From positions 1-64,000 of the forward strand of contig CAVOHR010000001.1 in assembly GCA_963695835.1 (NCBI GenBank): DNA of 64,000 bases, in the 5' to 3' direction. A model generated the notes under the pieces. It made no database searches. It was given only the letters and a program-made list of their open reading frames with translations, and was not told the DNA's origin. Source of the DNA: VRUE01 sp963695835 (GTDB lineage Bacteria > Actinomycetota > Thermoleophilia > Solirubrobacterales > 70-9). Positions 1-9,011 of the stretch are shown in pieces (the first letter of the stretch is position 1; each line of letters opens with the position of its first letter). The position numbers and the translations under genes were made by a program.

Positions 1-7
1 CTCCCTA

Positions 8-49
8 TAGCGGGGGCAGGATTCGAACCTGCGACCTTCGGGTTATGAG
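8..49 (-). other. attL: Attachment scar: 3' half of tRNA-fMet
   Basis: Minus-strand copy of the tRNA from the anticodon loop to the discriminator base. The 5' half is absent; sequence after position 49 is unrelated to tRNA. It differs from the intact gene only at 18 and 30, which pair with each other in the T-stem (a G-C pair becomes A-U), so the fold is kept. Both versions therefore evolved as working tRNA ends. This copy is inferred to be the original host half and the copy at 55995 the element-borne half. Confidence 0.9.
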
Positions 50-132
50 GTCTTTCCGACTGCTGGATCTGGCTTGATTCGTGCCTGTGGAGGGGGTCCG
101 AGTTGCCCTGAGTTGGGGGCACTTTCCCTCAA

Positions 133-155
133 TTTGTGACCCGATTTGTGACCCG
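133..155. repeat. Paired 11-bp direct repeat near left end
   Basis: Two copies of TTTGTGACCCG (133-143 and 145-155), one base apart. The same 11-mer occurs twice at the opposite end of the element (55910-55920 and 55921-55931). Placement about 85 bp from each attachment core suggests arm-type binding sites for the integrase; this is inference. The rest of 50-223 holds no gene I can support. Confidence 0.6.
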
Positions 156-223
156 CATCTGAGGGAATCGGCGAGCCGAAGCACTCTGCCGAACGAGCCC
201 CTGACGTCCTACTTTTCCGGGGC

Positions 224-2602
224 TTAACGAACTTCGGTCAGAATGCTGATCTCGTTCAGGATCGGCGTGTAGAGATCGACCTCGGCCTCTCCGGCATCAA
301 TCGTCACCACCAATGAATAGGCGATTGGCACATCCTCGCGAAGGTCGCGATCACGCCACCAGCCAGCGACCGGCCATACAGCGATCATGCGGCCCCCCGT
401 CAGCTCGGCGGCCGTGACGCGCGCTCGATCCGACTGGACGGTCCCGCGTGACCGGGCTTGAGGACCTACCTCCCAGGGTAGATCCTCGCTGCTGTTTTCA
501 TAACCCTCCGCCTGTTCTCGCTCCAGGCGGTTGATGCGCTTGCGGAAGCCGTCCTCGTCCTCCAACGGCCTCTGGATACCCCAGCGTAGTCCAGCGGACT
601 GGTAGCGCCGAAAGCGACTCTCGTTGGGCTCGATGAAGTAGGAGAGAGTGACCGATATCTCAACCTCAGAATCCCCCAGAGCGGCCAGCTCCTCGTCGGG
701 CATCGGCAACTTCACCAGGTGCATTTCGCGGCCGCCGCCAACCTTACGCTCCGAGTAGATCTTCTCCTCAAGGATGAGGGTCGGCCGTTCGAGGATCGAG
801 TAGCTGGCGGCAACGGTGTTCGGCCGACCATAGCCGAATGCCCTCAGGCGGTCCGCGCGATTTGAGAACTGATCCCACATGGCCGAGTTCCAGCGTGCCG
901 AATGAATAAGCAGCGCACGGATGGTCTGCGGCCACTTCGTCGGATTGGCGGCCCAAATCTCTGCCAGGGCGCCGCTGACCTCAGCGGTCGCGGCACTGGT
1001 AGAGCCCGTTAGCGCAAGCCAGGGACCGGTGGCGTGCTGATGAGAGGTCGCAAGGACCTGCATCGTCGCATCGCGACGGGAATCGGTGCCATCGGTGCTG
1101 AGGTTGCCACCCTCGGCAACAACGTCAGGCTTGATCGGCCGAGCACCGCCGACGTCGCACCTCGAAGCTGGACTTAGCTGGCCCTTGGCAGCGAACGCCG
1201 AGCGCTCGGAGTCTTTCCCTTCAACTGAGTCGAGGTCGGTGACTGCGCCGACAGTGATCGCGTTCATGGCCTCAGCTGGCGAGGCGAGACCAGCGGCGAG
1301 ATTGCGTGCCGGATAGTCACCTGGTTGCGGCCACCCAAGCATCGGCTCGTTCCCGGCCGCAACAGATATCAACCGTCCGTTCCCTTCGTGGTAGGCGAGC
1401 TGGTCGACTGCGGAACCCCAAGCAGTCCGGTCGCCGGGCCGAGACGTGGGGGCGCCCACAGAAAGATTGAAGATGCGGCGAGACGCAGCTTTCGCCTCCG
1501 CATCAAGGACAGCGTCCTGGGTTCGATCAAGCATGAACTCGGGCTCTGGACTGTCGTCACCGCGCAGGATGCGCTGGTTCTGCAAGAAACAGCGCCCCTT
1601 GATGGCGTTGCCATCGCCAAGCAAATGGGCGAGATTGCCGTACGTCGCAACCCCTGCCATCTTGGTCCCGTGACCATGGGCATCACCGGCGGAGCTTTCA
1701 CCGGGTATCGATGACCCTCCCGGTGCGAGGATCGCTCGCTCAAGCAGCGGGTGGCGCTCGGCTACGCCGGTATCAAGCACCGCCACGGTGCTCGCAGATG
1801 CGTCCGGCTCGTCGACTGGCGGAACATCCGGACCTGTCTGCGGATCGATCAGCTCGGGAATGCTCGGCCGCTCAGGGGGCGTGAGGTGGTAGACGTCGGG
1901 CAGTTGGATCGGAAGCTCCATCAGCGCCGCGCCCGTCAGCCGGAGCATGTAGATGTCGTGCTCCGTAGCCGAGAAGGGCCTGAGCTGAGCTGGCGCCAGC
2001 TCGTGGCGCCCGAGGAACTCCTGCAAGGCTGCCCCAACGCGCTCTCTATGCTCGGGCGAAGCAAGCGCTCCCCCGCCTGCCCACAGCTCGACCCAGATGA
2101 GGTCGCTTGGATCGAGCGCATCGGGGCGCAGCCAGCCATCGCTGAGATCGGCAAGGTTGGCGAGGCGAAGGTGCTCCAATGGAGCGACCAGGCTCAGATT
2201 CTTCCTCTCACCCTTTTTCGTCTTCTTCTCCGGATCTGCGTACTGCGCGACCTTGCGACGAAGGGGTTTCAGATTTGCCCTTTGGTTATGGATCAGCGCC
2301 CCATCAGCCGTACGGTCGACCACGAAGCTGTCGGTCCGCTTGTCACCCAACCCACCGACGTTGGCCGGTACGTCCTCCGCTATCTCGGCCTTCAGCAGGA
2401 ATCCGACGGAGTTCTCCGGCCGCGGCACCTCACTCAGCTGTTTCATTTCCTCGTCGACCTTCACGAGATCGATCTCCAGCTGGGCCGCGTGTCGCTCAGG
2501 ATCGCGCTCAGGCAGCGGCAGCTCGGCACCACGTCCAGTTACAACGCGGTGTGGCTGGCGCTCCGGCGGAGGGAGCGGCAGATGATCGCGATGCTCGGGC
2601 AC
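224..2602 (-). CDS. ietS: IetS-like S8 subtilase (defence)
   Basis: A 792-aa subtilisin-family serine peptidase. The triad is visible: Asp277 in VAVLDTG, His311 in HGHGTKMAG, Ser536 in GSTSAATAEVSG, plus the oxyanion Asn418 in SVAAGNEP. About 265 N-terminal residues precede the catalytic domain and about 240 follow it; there is no signal peptide, so it probably works in the cytoplasm. GTG start overlaps the stop of the upstream AAA-ATPase by one base, so the two are translationally coupled. A subtilase directly after an AAA-ATPase is the composition of IetAS, first described on Agrobacterium Ti plasmids and later counted among anti-phage systems. Assignment rests on gene pairing plus domains; the substrate is unknown. 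Confidence 0.8.
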   Translation of the reverse strand: MPEHRDHLPLPPPERQPHRVVTGRGAELPLPERDPERHAAQLEIDLVKVDEEMKQLSEVPRPENSVGFLLKAEIAEDVPANVGGLGDKRTDSFVVDRTADGALIHNQRANLKPLRRKVAQYADPEKKTKKGERKNLSLVAPLEHLRLANLADLSDGWLRPDALDPSDLIWVELWAGGGALASPEHRERVGAALQEFLGRHELAPAQLRPFSATEHDIYMLRLTGAALMELPIQLPDVYHLTPPERPSIPELIDPQTGPDVPPVDEPDASASTVAVLDTGVAERHPLLERAILAPGGSSIPGESSAGDAHGHGTKMAGVATYGNLAHLLGDGNAIKGRCFLQNQRILRGDDSPEPEFMLDRTQDAVLDAEAKAASRRIFNLSVGAPTSRPGDRTAWGSAVDQLAYHEGNGRLISVAAGNEPMLGWPQPGDYPARNLAAGLASPAEAMNAITVGAVTDLDSVEGKDSERSAFAAKGQLSPASRCDVGGARPIKPDVVAEGGNLSTDGTDSRRDATMQVLATSHQHATGPWLALTGSTSAATAEVSGALAEIWAANPTKWPQTIRALLIHSARWNSAMWDQFSNRADRLRAFGYGRPNTVAASYSILERPTLILEEKIYSERKVGGGREMHLVKLPMPDEELAALGDSEVEISVTLSYFIEPNESRFRRYQSAGLRWGIQRPLEDEDGFRKRINRLEREQAEGYENSSEDLPWEVGPQARSRGTVQSDRARVTAAELTGGRMIAVWPVAGWWRDRDLREDVPIAYSLVVTIDAGEAEVDLYTPILNEISILTEVR

Positions 2603-3594
2603 TAACCCGAGTCGTTGCGCTGCGCCGCGATTTCATCCAGCGCAGCGATCACATCGGATTTGCGAAGCTCGTCCCGGCCGTCGAGGACCATGGCCTTAAC
2701 CGCGTTTGTGACCGCGACGGTGACATCCGCATAGGAGAGCCCGCGGGCCTTGCGCGCCAGCTCACCAATCGTCTTGGAGGAGAAGTTGTGGCTGGCGGTA
2801 CGCAGCTCGAGAAGGCGCTTCATCGCCTCGTTGCTCGGTGGCATAAATGGCACAACGTCGTCGAAGCGTCGAAAGAGAGCTCTATCCAGCGCACCGCGCT
2901 CATTGGTGGCAGCGATGACCAGCGATGAGCTTTCATCCCCATCGAGCAGCTGCAAGAAGGTGCTCACGATCCGCCTTGCCTCGCCCACATCCTTCTCATC
3001 AGCTCGGTGCTTGCCAATCGCATCGAACTCGTCGAAGACGTATACGCCGCGCTTGCGTTGGGCCTGATCAAAGATTTCGGCGAGCAGAATCGCGGTCTCG
3101 CCCATGAAGCGAGAGAAGAGGGTCTCCACCCGCACGCGGAACAGAGGCAGTCCCAGCTCGCCTGCGATCACGGTTGCGGCCAACGTCTTCCCGCAGCCCG
3201 GAGGTCCATGGAAGAGCAGCCGCCGCCGAGGACTCAGACCCCACTCCTGCAGCTCTCGCTCGCCGCGACACTCTTCAAGCAAACGATCGATGGACTGCCG
3301 AGCATCACCCTCAAGGATGATGTCGCGAAGGGTCTCATCGGGGTACTTGACTGCAAGAATCCCTTGCAGATCGCGGGACGGTCGAACGATTGGAGTGGGC
3401 CGGGGCTCGGGTGCGATCTCCTCGCCGGCAGCCTGCTCGATTAGATCTCGAATCCGGCCCGCAACGAGACGATGGCCAGAGCGTGACTCTCGGGCTGCGA
3501 CTTGGAGCGCGACCTGCCGAAAGCGGTCAGCATCACCCGACACGTGGGCGCGAATCAGCTCTTGGATCATCTCTGAGGTAGCCATGGGCAGCAA
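2602..3594 (-). CDS. ietA: IetA-like AAA+ ATPase (defence)
   Basis: A 330-aa AAA+ ATPase. Walker A GPPGCGKT is at 130-137, Walker B with Asp188-Glu189 in VYVFDEFDAIG, and sensor-1 Asn in IAATNERG, followed by an RRFDD arginine-finger segment. The N-terminal ~100 residues are a helical extension. It is the first gene of the ietAS pair and shares one base with ietS. Position 3594 is a TTG; an ATG at 3585 (MATSEM) is an equally likely start, and I see no strong ribosome site for either. The 181 bp upstream to 3776 would hold the promoter. Family knowledge suggests it powers or gates the partner peptidase; this is inference. Confidence 0.8.
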   Translation of the reverse strand: MLPMATSEMIQELIRAHVSGDADRFRQVALQVAARESRSGHRLVAGRIRDLIEQAAGEEIAPEPRPTPIVRPSRDLQGILAVKYPDETLRDIILEGDARQSIDRLLEECRGERELQEWGLSPRRRLLFHGPPGCGKTLAATVIAGELGLPLFRVRVETLFSRFMGETAILLAEIFDQAQRKRGVYVFDEFDAIGKHRADEKDVGEARRIVSTFLQLLDGDESSSLVIAATNERGALDRALFRRFDDVVPFMPPSNEAMKRLLELRTASHNFSSKTIGELARKARGLSYADVTVAVTNAVKAMVLDGRDELRKSDVIAALDEIAAQRNDSG

Positions 3595-3775
3595 TGGGTC
3601 CGGACTCTTCCATGCAGCGTAAACCAGGATCAGGTCGTCGCCAGCCAGAGGCCATGCAAATCGCGCCAGATGGGCAAAGGTGTCCGCGATTCAAGCCCGT
3701 TGAACCTCGCCGCCCCCACCCCGCTCCCTGGGCTTGTGGGCACCGCAGCGCGTCGCTGTCGATCAGCGGGCGAAC

Positions 3776-4975
3776 TCACTGGTTGCCGTCTTTCTCGGCC
3801 GACGGCGCCTCCGGTTCGTCCTCATCCGCGGAGTCGCCGTCCTCATCCTTCGGGCCAAAGGCCTCCTCCGCCCATCCGGCCCCCTGCGAGGGGTCGGGGG
3901 CGAAATCCGCGTAGAGCAGCGTCGTCTTGTAGTCGCGGTGGCCCATCCACTCCTGGATGAAGCGAAGCGGTGCCCCGGCCGCCGCCATCCTCGTGCCGAA
4001 GGTGTGGCGCAGGTCGTGAAAGCGGATCGGCCGGATGCCGGCCTCCTCCAACGCCGCCTTGTAGCGCTTGCGCATTTTCGAGGAGTCGTAGGGGTTGCCG
4101 GTGTCGGGGTGACAGAAGACCAGATCGGTGTCGGCCGTGTAGCTGGACGCCTTGTAGAGGACTTTCAACGCGGTCGCGACGCGATCGGGCATCGGCACCG
4201 CGCGGCTCGACCGCCGCGACTTCGGCGTGCCGAAGCGCCCACGGGTGTAGTTGCGCCGCACGCGGATCACCCGTGCCTTCCAGTCGACGTCGCACCAGCG
4301 CAGCGCGATCAGCTCGCCCTGGCGCAACCCACACATCGTCGCAGTCAGGTAGAGCGGCCGCTCGATCGTGCCGAGGCGATCGCCGGGAATGGCGGTCAGC
4401 AGATCCTCGATTTCTTCGCGGTCTAGGAAGCGGATATCGGGGTCGGTTTCGAGCGCCCGCGGCCGCTCGATCGCAGCGATCGGGTTGGCGTGAGCCCAAC
4501 CCCGGCGCATCGCGAAGGCAAACAGCCCGTGCAGGAAGTTCAGGTGGTTGGAGATCGTCTTCGTCGAGCGCCCCTCCGACTTCATCGCGGCGACGTAGCC
4601 TTCGATGTCTGCCGCCCTGAGAGCGTCGACCGCCTTCTTCGGCAGCCCCCGATCGGCCTTGCCGAGAATGATCCCGTAGTCCTGGATCGTGGTCGGCTTG
4701 CGCTCCAGGTTGTCGCGCAGGTGGGCGATGTAAGCGTCGCCGACCTCGCGCAGGTGAAGCCGCTCCTGTGGCGTCGGCTTCACCTCGCGTATCAGCCGTC
4801 GCAGCTCGTTCTCGGCCTGGGTCTTGGTCAGCCCCTCGCGGGTGCCGGGCTTTCGGATCGGCCCGATCTTGCGCTGAACCTGACGGCTGCCGACCCACCA
4901 CCTCGCGTACCACGAACCTCGACGCTGGTACAGCGACCCCGATCCGTAGGACCGCTTGGAGTTGCCATCGCTCAT
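3776..4975 (-). CDS. int: Tyrosine site-specific integrase
   Basis: A 399-aa tyrosine recombinase. The catalytic set is complete: Arg218 in GLRQGELIALRW, Lys252, His320 and Arg323 in HDLRHTFGTRM, His346 in WMGHRDYKTT and Tyr355 in LLYADF. The N-terminal segment is Gly/Arg-rich with an aromatic AP2-like stretch (SWYARWWVGSRQVQRK), then a SAM-like core-binding domain (about 75-175). An acidic tail of ~40 residues follows the tyrosine. It is 16 bp downstream of the excisionase-like gene, so they probably share a transcript. It should catalyse integration at tRNA-fMet and excision with the partner. Confidence 0.95.
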   Translation of the reverse strand: MSDGNSKRSYGSGSLYQRRGSWYARWWVGSRQVQRKIGPIRKPGTREGLTKTQAENELRRLIREVKPTPQERLHLREVGDAYIAHLRDNLERKPTTIQDYGIILGKADRGLPKKAVDALRAADIEGYVAAMKSEGRSTKTISNHLNFLHGLFAFAMRRGWAHANPIAAIERPRALETDPDIRFLDREEIEDLLTAIPGDRLGTIERPLYLTATMCGLRQGELIALRWCDVDWKARVIRVRRNYTRGRFGTPKSRRSSRAVPMPDRVATALKVLYKASSYTADTDLVFCHPDTGNPYDSSKMRKRYKAALEEAGIRPIRFHDLRHTFGTRMAAAGAPLRFIQEWMGHRDYKTTLLYADFAPDPSQGAGWAEEAFGPKDEDGDSADEDEPEAPSAEKDGNQ

Positions 4976-4991
4976 GTGCTGTGACCTCGAT

Positions 4992-5276
4992 TCACTTCGC
5001 GCTCGATCGCGGCGACTCGATCTCTCTTAGCCACCCGAGAACCGACTCACGGCGGTAGCGACGCGCCCGGCCGAGGGTGATCGTCGGTATCCGCCCCTCG
5101 CGAGAGAGCTGCCAGACGTACTCGGCAGAGACGCCCAGCAGTTGTGCGACCTCATGGGCGTTGAGCAGCGACTCGGAAGGCGGTTGGGGGATCGTGGCGA
5201 CGCCCTCGTGGAGACCGCGCCGCCGAGCGTTCGAGCTGTTTTCAGATGCGATGCCCCTCGCCGAGTTGCGTGCCAT
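4992..5276 (-). CDS. Excisionase-like HTH protein
   Basis: About 94 aa from the ATG at 5276. The C-terminal 60 residues form a MerR/excisionase-type helix-turn-helix of the HTH_17 kind (LLNAHEVAQLLGVSAEYVWQ, then GRIPTITLGRARRYRRESV). It ends 16 bp before int, the usual place for a recombination directionality factor. The frame stays open upstream to 5564, but that part reads as low-quality translation through a hairpin-rich gap, so I prefer the shorter form. It could alternatively be a repressor of int. Confidence 0.8.
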   Translation of the reverse strand: MARNSARGIASENSSNARRRGLHEGVATIPQPPSESLLNAHEVAQLLGVSAEYVWQLSREGRIPTITLGRARRYRRESVLGWLREIESPRSSAK

Positions 5277-5369
5277 GAGGCGTTTGTCAGCGAACTCGCC
5301 GCCTCGCCCCGCCGAATCCGCTCGCCGCCTTGGGCAGCGAGAACCGCGAAATCGAACTCTCTGCGCGCT

Positions 5370-5438
5370 CGGCTGGGACATACACGAGCCAACCGCACGG
5401 CGAAGCCGTGCGAAAATGGGTCGTGGATGACCCAGCCG
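5370..5438. repeat. Nested intergenic quasi-palindrome 1
   Basis: Outer arms CGGCTGGG (5370-5377) and CCCAGCCG (5431-5438), then a middle CACGA/TCGTG pair, then an inner 8-bp stem CGCACGGC / GCCGTGCG (5394-5401, 5405-5412) with a GAA triloop. It lies in the gap between the hydrolase (ends 5486) and the excisionase-like gene (starts 5276). Same architecture as the elements at 16648, 33970, 34751, 35853, 39489 and 40437. Confidence 0.7.
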
Positions 5439-5485
5439 GAGCCGCCAGCCCCGCTCCCAAAAGGCGAAGGTGCTATCTCGATCCG

Positions 5486-6541
5486 CTAGGGCGACAGCGG
5501 AAACACACGCACCCAGCGCGGCGGCGGACACAGCTCGGAGCAGCCGAAGCTCGACCCCTTCCAAGAGATGTGCAGGTGCGCGTTGGAGCCAGCGTGCGCC
5601 GGGTCGCCGTGACCCGGATAGCCGTTGTAGCCGATGAACTGGATTGCCGGCACGATCGGGCAGACGGGAGCGGTGCCCGACACCGCGCAGGATTCGCGCC
5701 AGCCGAGGTCTTCGGCCACCCGCCGCGCCGTCTCATCCCAACCCTTGCCGGACGCCGGCACCAGGTCGACGGCGGTGCCGTCGCCGTGGGTGTTGTGGCC
5801 AGTCTCCCGCGCTGCCGTGACCTGTAGGTCGTAGGTCTGGAGCACCCAGACCACGTCGGGCCAGATGCGCGAGTCGACGGACTCCGGCGCGCCACCTCCC
5901 ACCCAGAGCGAGGTGGGAATCGGCTTGAATGCACGCGGTCGGTAGAGAGTTTCGGCGCGGCGTAGAAGCGCGTTGCCACCGACCGCCATGCATGCCGACG
6001 TGCTCTCGGCCTGACTCGTCCCACCGGCCTCATATTTGGCGGCTCGCGCTTCGACCTCCGAGACGTACCACTCGGCGTGGTTGTAGGAAAAGATCGCGCC
6101 ATGCCAGTCGACCGGCGCGCCGGAGGCGCGCAGCAGGCGGGCGGCGGCGAAGATCGCATCCCAGGAGTCCGAGGGGTCCTTCACCCCGTCCCCGTCGGCA
6201 TCGACGCCGTAGCTTTCCCAGCTGGACGGTAGGAACTGCATCCAACCCTCCGCCCCAGCCGAGGAGGGGCCCTGGTTGGTGCCGAAGTCGGTCTCGAAGT
6301 AGTTGATCGAGGCGAGAATCGACGGCCCCCTCGTCCCCAGGCCGTAGCGCGCGGCGGCCTGCTCGTAGATCGGGATCAGCTTGGCCGGGACGCCGCTGAC
6401 GCTGCCGGTCGCGACTCCACACCCGGCGCTGCCCCCGAAAAGCGCTGCGATGCAGACGGCAGCCCCAACGAACGCCAACAGAACTCCGAACGGCAGCGTG
6501 AGAAGGAGAGGGACCCGCGCGGTTCCACGCTGCGCATACAC
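5486..6541 (-). CDS. Conjugation-linked peptidoglycan hydrolase
   Basis: A 351-aa secreted two-domain wall enzyme. An N-terminal hydrophobic segment (about 10-37) anchors or exports it. A lytic-transglycosylase domain follows (about 50-170) with the EGWMQFLPSSW signature and a calcium-type loop DADGDGVKDP. The C-terminal region carries a zinc peptidase pattern like M15 carboxypeptidases: HGDGTAVDLV near 255 and HLHISW near 330. Placed divergently from the transfer operon with 159 bp between, it is the likely VirB1-type enzyme that opens the wall for the secretion channel. Start is GTG at 6541. A paralogous transglycosylase architecture recurs at 46874-48565. Confidence 0.85.
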   Translation of the reverse strand: MYAQRGTARVPLLLTLPFGVLLAFVGAAVCIAALFGGSAGCGVATGSVSGVPAKLIPIYEQAAARYGLGTRGPSILASINYFETDFGTNQGPSSAGAEGWMQFLPSSWESYGVDADGDGVKDPSDSWDAIFAAARLLRASGAPVDWHGAIFSYNHAEWYVSEVEARAAKYEAGGTSQAESTSACMAVGGNALLRRAETLYRPRAFKPIPTSLWVGGGAPESVDSRIWPDVVWVLQTYDLQVTAARETGHNTHGDGTAVDLVPASGKGWDETARRVAEDLGWRESCAVSGTAPVCPIVPAIQFIGYNGYPGHGDPAHAGSNAHLHISWKGSSFGCSELCPPPRWVRVFPLSP

Positions 6542-6700
6542 GGTGGATGGCTGTCCACGGTGAGGTCAGCTCGCCCCGGCGAGTTGCAAGTAGGCGGGGC
6601 GTTCACATCCCGAGCCGGACAACGGATATATGAGGGAGGAACTGCGAACCCTCCAAGCTGCACCGCTGTTTCAGCTGTGTGAAGGCAGGGACGGGTTGAA

Positions 6701-7942
6701 GTGGAGGCGATAAGCGCCTCGCCAAGGGTGAGTAAGCGCGAGTTGCGCGCAGCCGAGGACGGATTCCTGCGGCTGCTGCGGTGCAAGCGCTTCTCGACGG
6801 TGTGGATCGAGGAGAACGCGGCCGACCTCTTCGCCCAAGCACAGAAGGAGTACGCCGAGCGCCTGGCCGCAGGAAAACCGGTAGATAACCCGGTGGGCTG
6901 GCTGATCGTCTGCGCCTGGCAGCGGACCAAGAACCTGCTCGACTCGCGGCGACGCAAGCCGCACACCGCCTCGATCGAGGCAGAGATCGACCTCGCCGAC
7001 ACCTCAACGCCGACTCCCGAGCAGCAGGTGATCGACCGCGACCGAGTTGAGCGGATACGAAAGGCGATGGGCTACCTGACCGAAGAGGAGCGCAGGCTCC
7101 TTGAGCTCTCCTACTTCGAGGGGATGAGCGTGAGGGAGGCGGGCCGCGAGCTGGGCTGGAGCAAGTCGAGCGCCGATCGACATCACCAGGCCGCGCTGGA
7201 GCGGCTGCGGGCGATGCTCGGCGGCCAGCGCGACCTGCTGGGGGTGGAGATTGGCCTGGCGGCGTGGCTGGGGCGAGCGAAGGCGCACGGCGTGCGCCCC
7301 GAGCTGCCGCACGGCCTCGGCGCGCTCCTCGTCGAAAATGCAAAGAGCGCCGCGGCGAGCGTTGGAAACTGGATTGCCGAGGGCTGGCGCCGCTTCAGCC
7401 CGCTCTCGGACCCCGGCAACGCCGCCGTTGCAAGCGGAGCGGTGAGGACCGCTGGCGCCTGCGGGGCGGCGGCGGTGGCTTGCCTCGCAAGCGGGGTGAT
7501 CGGCCCAGGCATCAGCGGCGTGGACGTGATCGCCCACTCCTCGCCTGTGGCAAAGCCAGAGAAGGCGCGGCAGGCCGCGACGGTCCAGCCGATCACCGAA
7601 GCCACGTCGGCGAGTTCGGCGCCTGCCGAAACCAGCGCAGCGACGCAAGCGGGCAGCACGAAGCACTCCGAACCCTCACGGCCGACTCACCGCAGCGCTC
7701 GGACCCAGACGGCTTCCGAACCAACCCAAACCCATCGTGAAAAACAGACCGCCGCCGAACAGACGGCGACGGAGTTCGGCCTTGAGGGCGGTGGCTCTGG
7801 ATCGAGCGCCTCCTCGCCCTCCACTCCTGCGTCAGGAGCTGCACCTCGCGTGTCCAGCTCATCCTCTGCCTCCTCGGGTTCTACGTCGCACTCCACCTCG
7901 AAGGGGTCGGGATCGGCGAGCGCAACCGAGTTCGGCATGTAG
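6701..7942 (+). CDS. Membrane-tethered ECF-like sigma factor
   Basis: A 413-aa protein. Residues ~15-175 read as a sigma-70-type factor with a region-2-like part (NPVGWLIVCAWQRTKNLLDS) and region-4 HTH (LTEEERRLLELSYFEGMSVR, then ELGWSKSSADRHHQAALERL). A hydrophobic segment near 245-275 follows, then a ~140-residue Ser/Thr/Ala-rich tail expected outside the cell. The motif TEFG occurs twice in this tail, internally (TEFGLEGGG) and at the very end (TEFGM). Start is probably GTG at 6701, or GTG at 6731. It opens the transfer gene cluster and may control it; anchoring of a sigma factor in the membrane is unusual but recurs at 59451 in this window. Confidence 0.75.
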   Translation: MEAISASPRVSKRELRAAEDGFLRLLRCKRFSTVWIEENAADLFAQAQKEYAERLAAGKPVDNPVGWLIVCAWQRTKNLLDSRRRKPHTASIEAEIDLADTSTPTPEQQVIDRDRVERIRKAMGYLTEEERRLLELSYFEGMSVREAGRELGWSKSSADRHHQAALERLRAMLGGQRDLLGVEIGLAAWLGRAKAHGVRPELPHGLGALLVENAKSAAASVGNWIAEGWRRFSPLSDPGNAAVASGAVRTAGACGAAAVACLASGVIGPGISGVDVIAHSSPVAKPEKARQAATVQPITEATSASSAPAETSAATQAGSTKHSEPSRPTHRSARTQTASEPTQTHREKQTAAEQTATEFGLEGGGSGSSASSPSTPASGAAPRVSSSSSASSGSTSHSTSKGSGSASATEFGM

Positions 7943-8045
7943 TGCGAGTAGAGAAAAGCCTTCGCGACGAAATTGAGCGGGGCGTTCCTCGCCTTGCTCT
8001 GACAGTACCGCCACCTAGCTCAGCCGAGAACAAGGAGGCGGTGTC

Positions 8046-8366
8046 GTGTCACCAATACAGGGGATCAAGTTTCACCTGACCCAGCTGATCGGCGCGGTCA
8101 GCGTCAACCCCAACCCCAGTGGCCTTCCGGGCGTCGATGCCTTCCAGAAGCTCTTGAACGGAGCCGCGGCGCTCGGCCTGCTGGCCTGCGTGGGGGCGTT
8201 CGTGTGGGGCGCCGCCCAGTGGGGGTTCGGTTCGCGCTCCCAGAACTACAGCCACGCCGCCGACGGCCGCGAGCGGATGATCAAAGGTGTCGGCGGGGCG
8301 TTCGCGATCGGCGCCGTGGCGGCCGTAATCAACTTCTTCTACAACGCCGGCACCGGCGTCCACTGA
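8046..8366 (+). CDS. Small two-TM pilin-like protein (VirB2/TrbC-like)
   Basis: A 106-aa protein with two hydrophobic helices (about 37-57 and 83-100) separated by a short polar loop, in the size and layout of VirB2/TrbC pilin-type subunits. Strong ribosome site AAGGAGG ends about 7 nt before the GTG start at 8046. First of a tight run of transfer genes (next start 4 bp after its stop). Function is inferred from size, topology and position; sequence similarity alone would be weak. Confidence 0.6.
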   Translation: MSPIQGIKFHLTQLIGAVSVNPNPSGLPGVDAFQKLLNGAAALGLLACVGAFVWGAAQWGFGSRSQNYSHAADGRERMIKGVGGAFAIGAVAAVINFFYNAGTGVH

Positions 8367-8369
8367 GCG

Positions 8370-9011
8370 ATGCAGCGAGTTGCGGCGATCGTGGCAGTGG
8401 CGCTGGTCGCCGCTGCGCTGGGGCGCCTCAGCGCCCCAGCGCAGCGGCCGAGCGCGGTGCCCTCCCCCGGTCCCTCGCACCTCGTGGCCGGCGTCGGCGT
8501 CGGTTACGCACACACGAAGGCGGGGGCAACCCTGGCGGCAGCGCGCTACCAGCAGGCATTCGCCGACGCCGCGATCCTGCGGCCCGGCGTACTGCGGGCG
8601 CGGGTGGCGGCCGTGGCGACGCCGGACTTCGCGCCGACGATGCTGGCGGCGAACTCCCCAGGCGTTCGCCGGCTCGCCTCCGGGCCGTTCGGCAAGGGCC
8701 TTCGCGGCGGCGTAGAGACGATCTACGTCGGTGTCCCGGTCGGCTACCGCGTCCTCGCCTACTCGCCCGGGCGCGCCGTGGTGCGGATATGGGGGTTCAC
8801 CCTGCTCGGCAACGCCTCCTCTGTGGAACCGAGCGCCTACTTCGGCCTCTCCCGCACCGCCCTTGTGTGGAGCGAGGGCGACTGGAAGATCGCCGACACT
8901 CGCGCCTCCTTCGGCCCTACGCCGCGCCTGGTAACCCCGCGGCGCGGAGAAGAAGGCTTTGGCCTGATCGACCTCACCCGTGAGCTGGCGCCCTATGGGA
9001 TCGCTCCGTAG
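8370..9011 (+). CDS. VirB8/TcpC-like extracytoplasmic transfer protein
   Basis: A 213-aa protein with an N-terminal signal-anchor (about 4-20) and an extracytoplasmic domain. The C-terminal half (YVGVPVGYRVLAYSPGRAVV, then WSEGDWKIADTRAS) has the strand pattern of an NTF2-like fold, as in VirB8 and TcpC. It sits between the pilin-like and VirB6-like genes. Its last 17 bp overlap the next gene. Assignment is by fold-like pattern and context only. Confidence 0.6.
   Translation: MQRVAAIVAVALVAAALGRLSAPAQRPSAVPSPGPSHLVAGVGVGYAHTKAGATLAAARYQQAFADAAILRPGVLRARVAAVATPDFAPTMLAANSPGVRRLASGPFGKGLRGGVETIYVGVPVGYRVLAYSPGRAVVRIWGFTLLGNASSVEPSAYFGLSRTALVWSEGDWKIADTRASFGPTPRLVTPRRGEEGFGLIDLTRELAPYGIAP

Noticed and set aside
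224..2600. Long plus-strand reading frames opposite ietS, such as 1751-2605
   Set aside because: They are antisense to a subtilase with full catalytic triad and show no domain pattern; typical of high-GC mirror frames.
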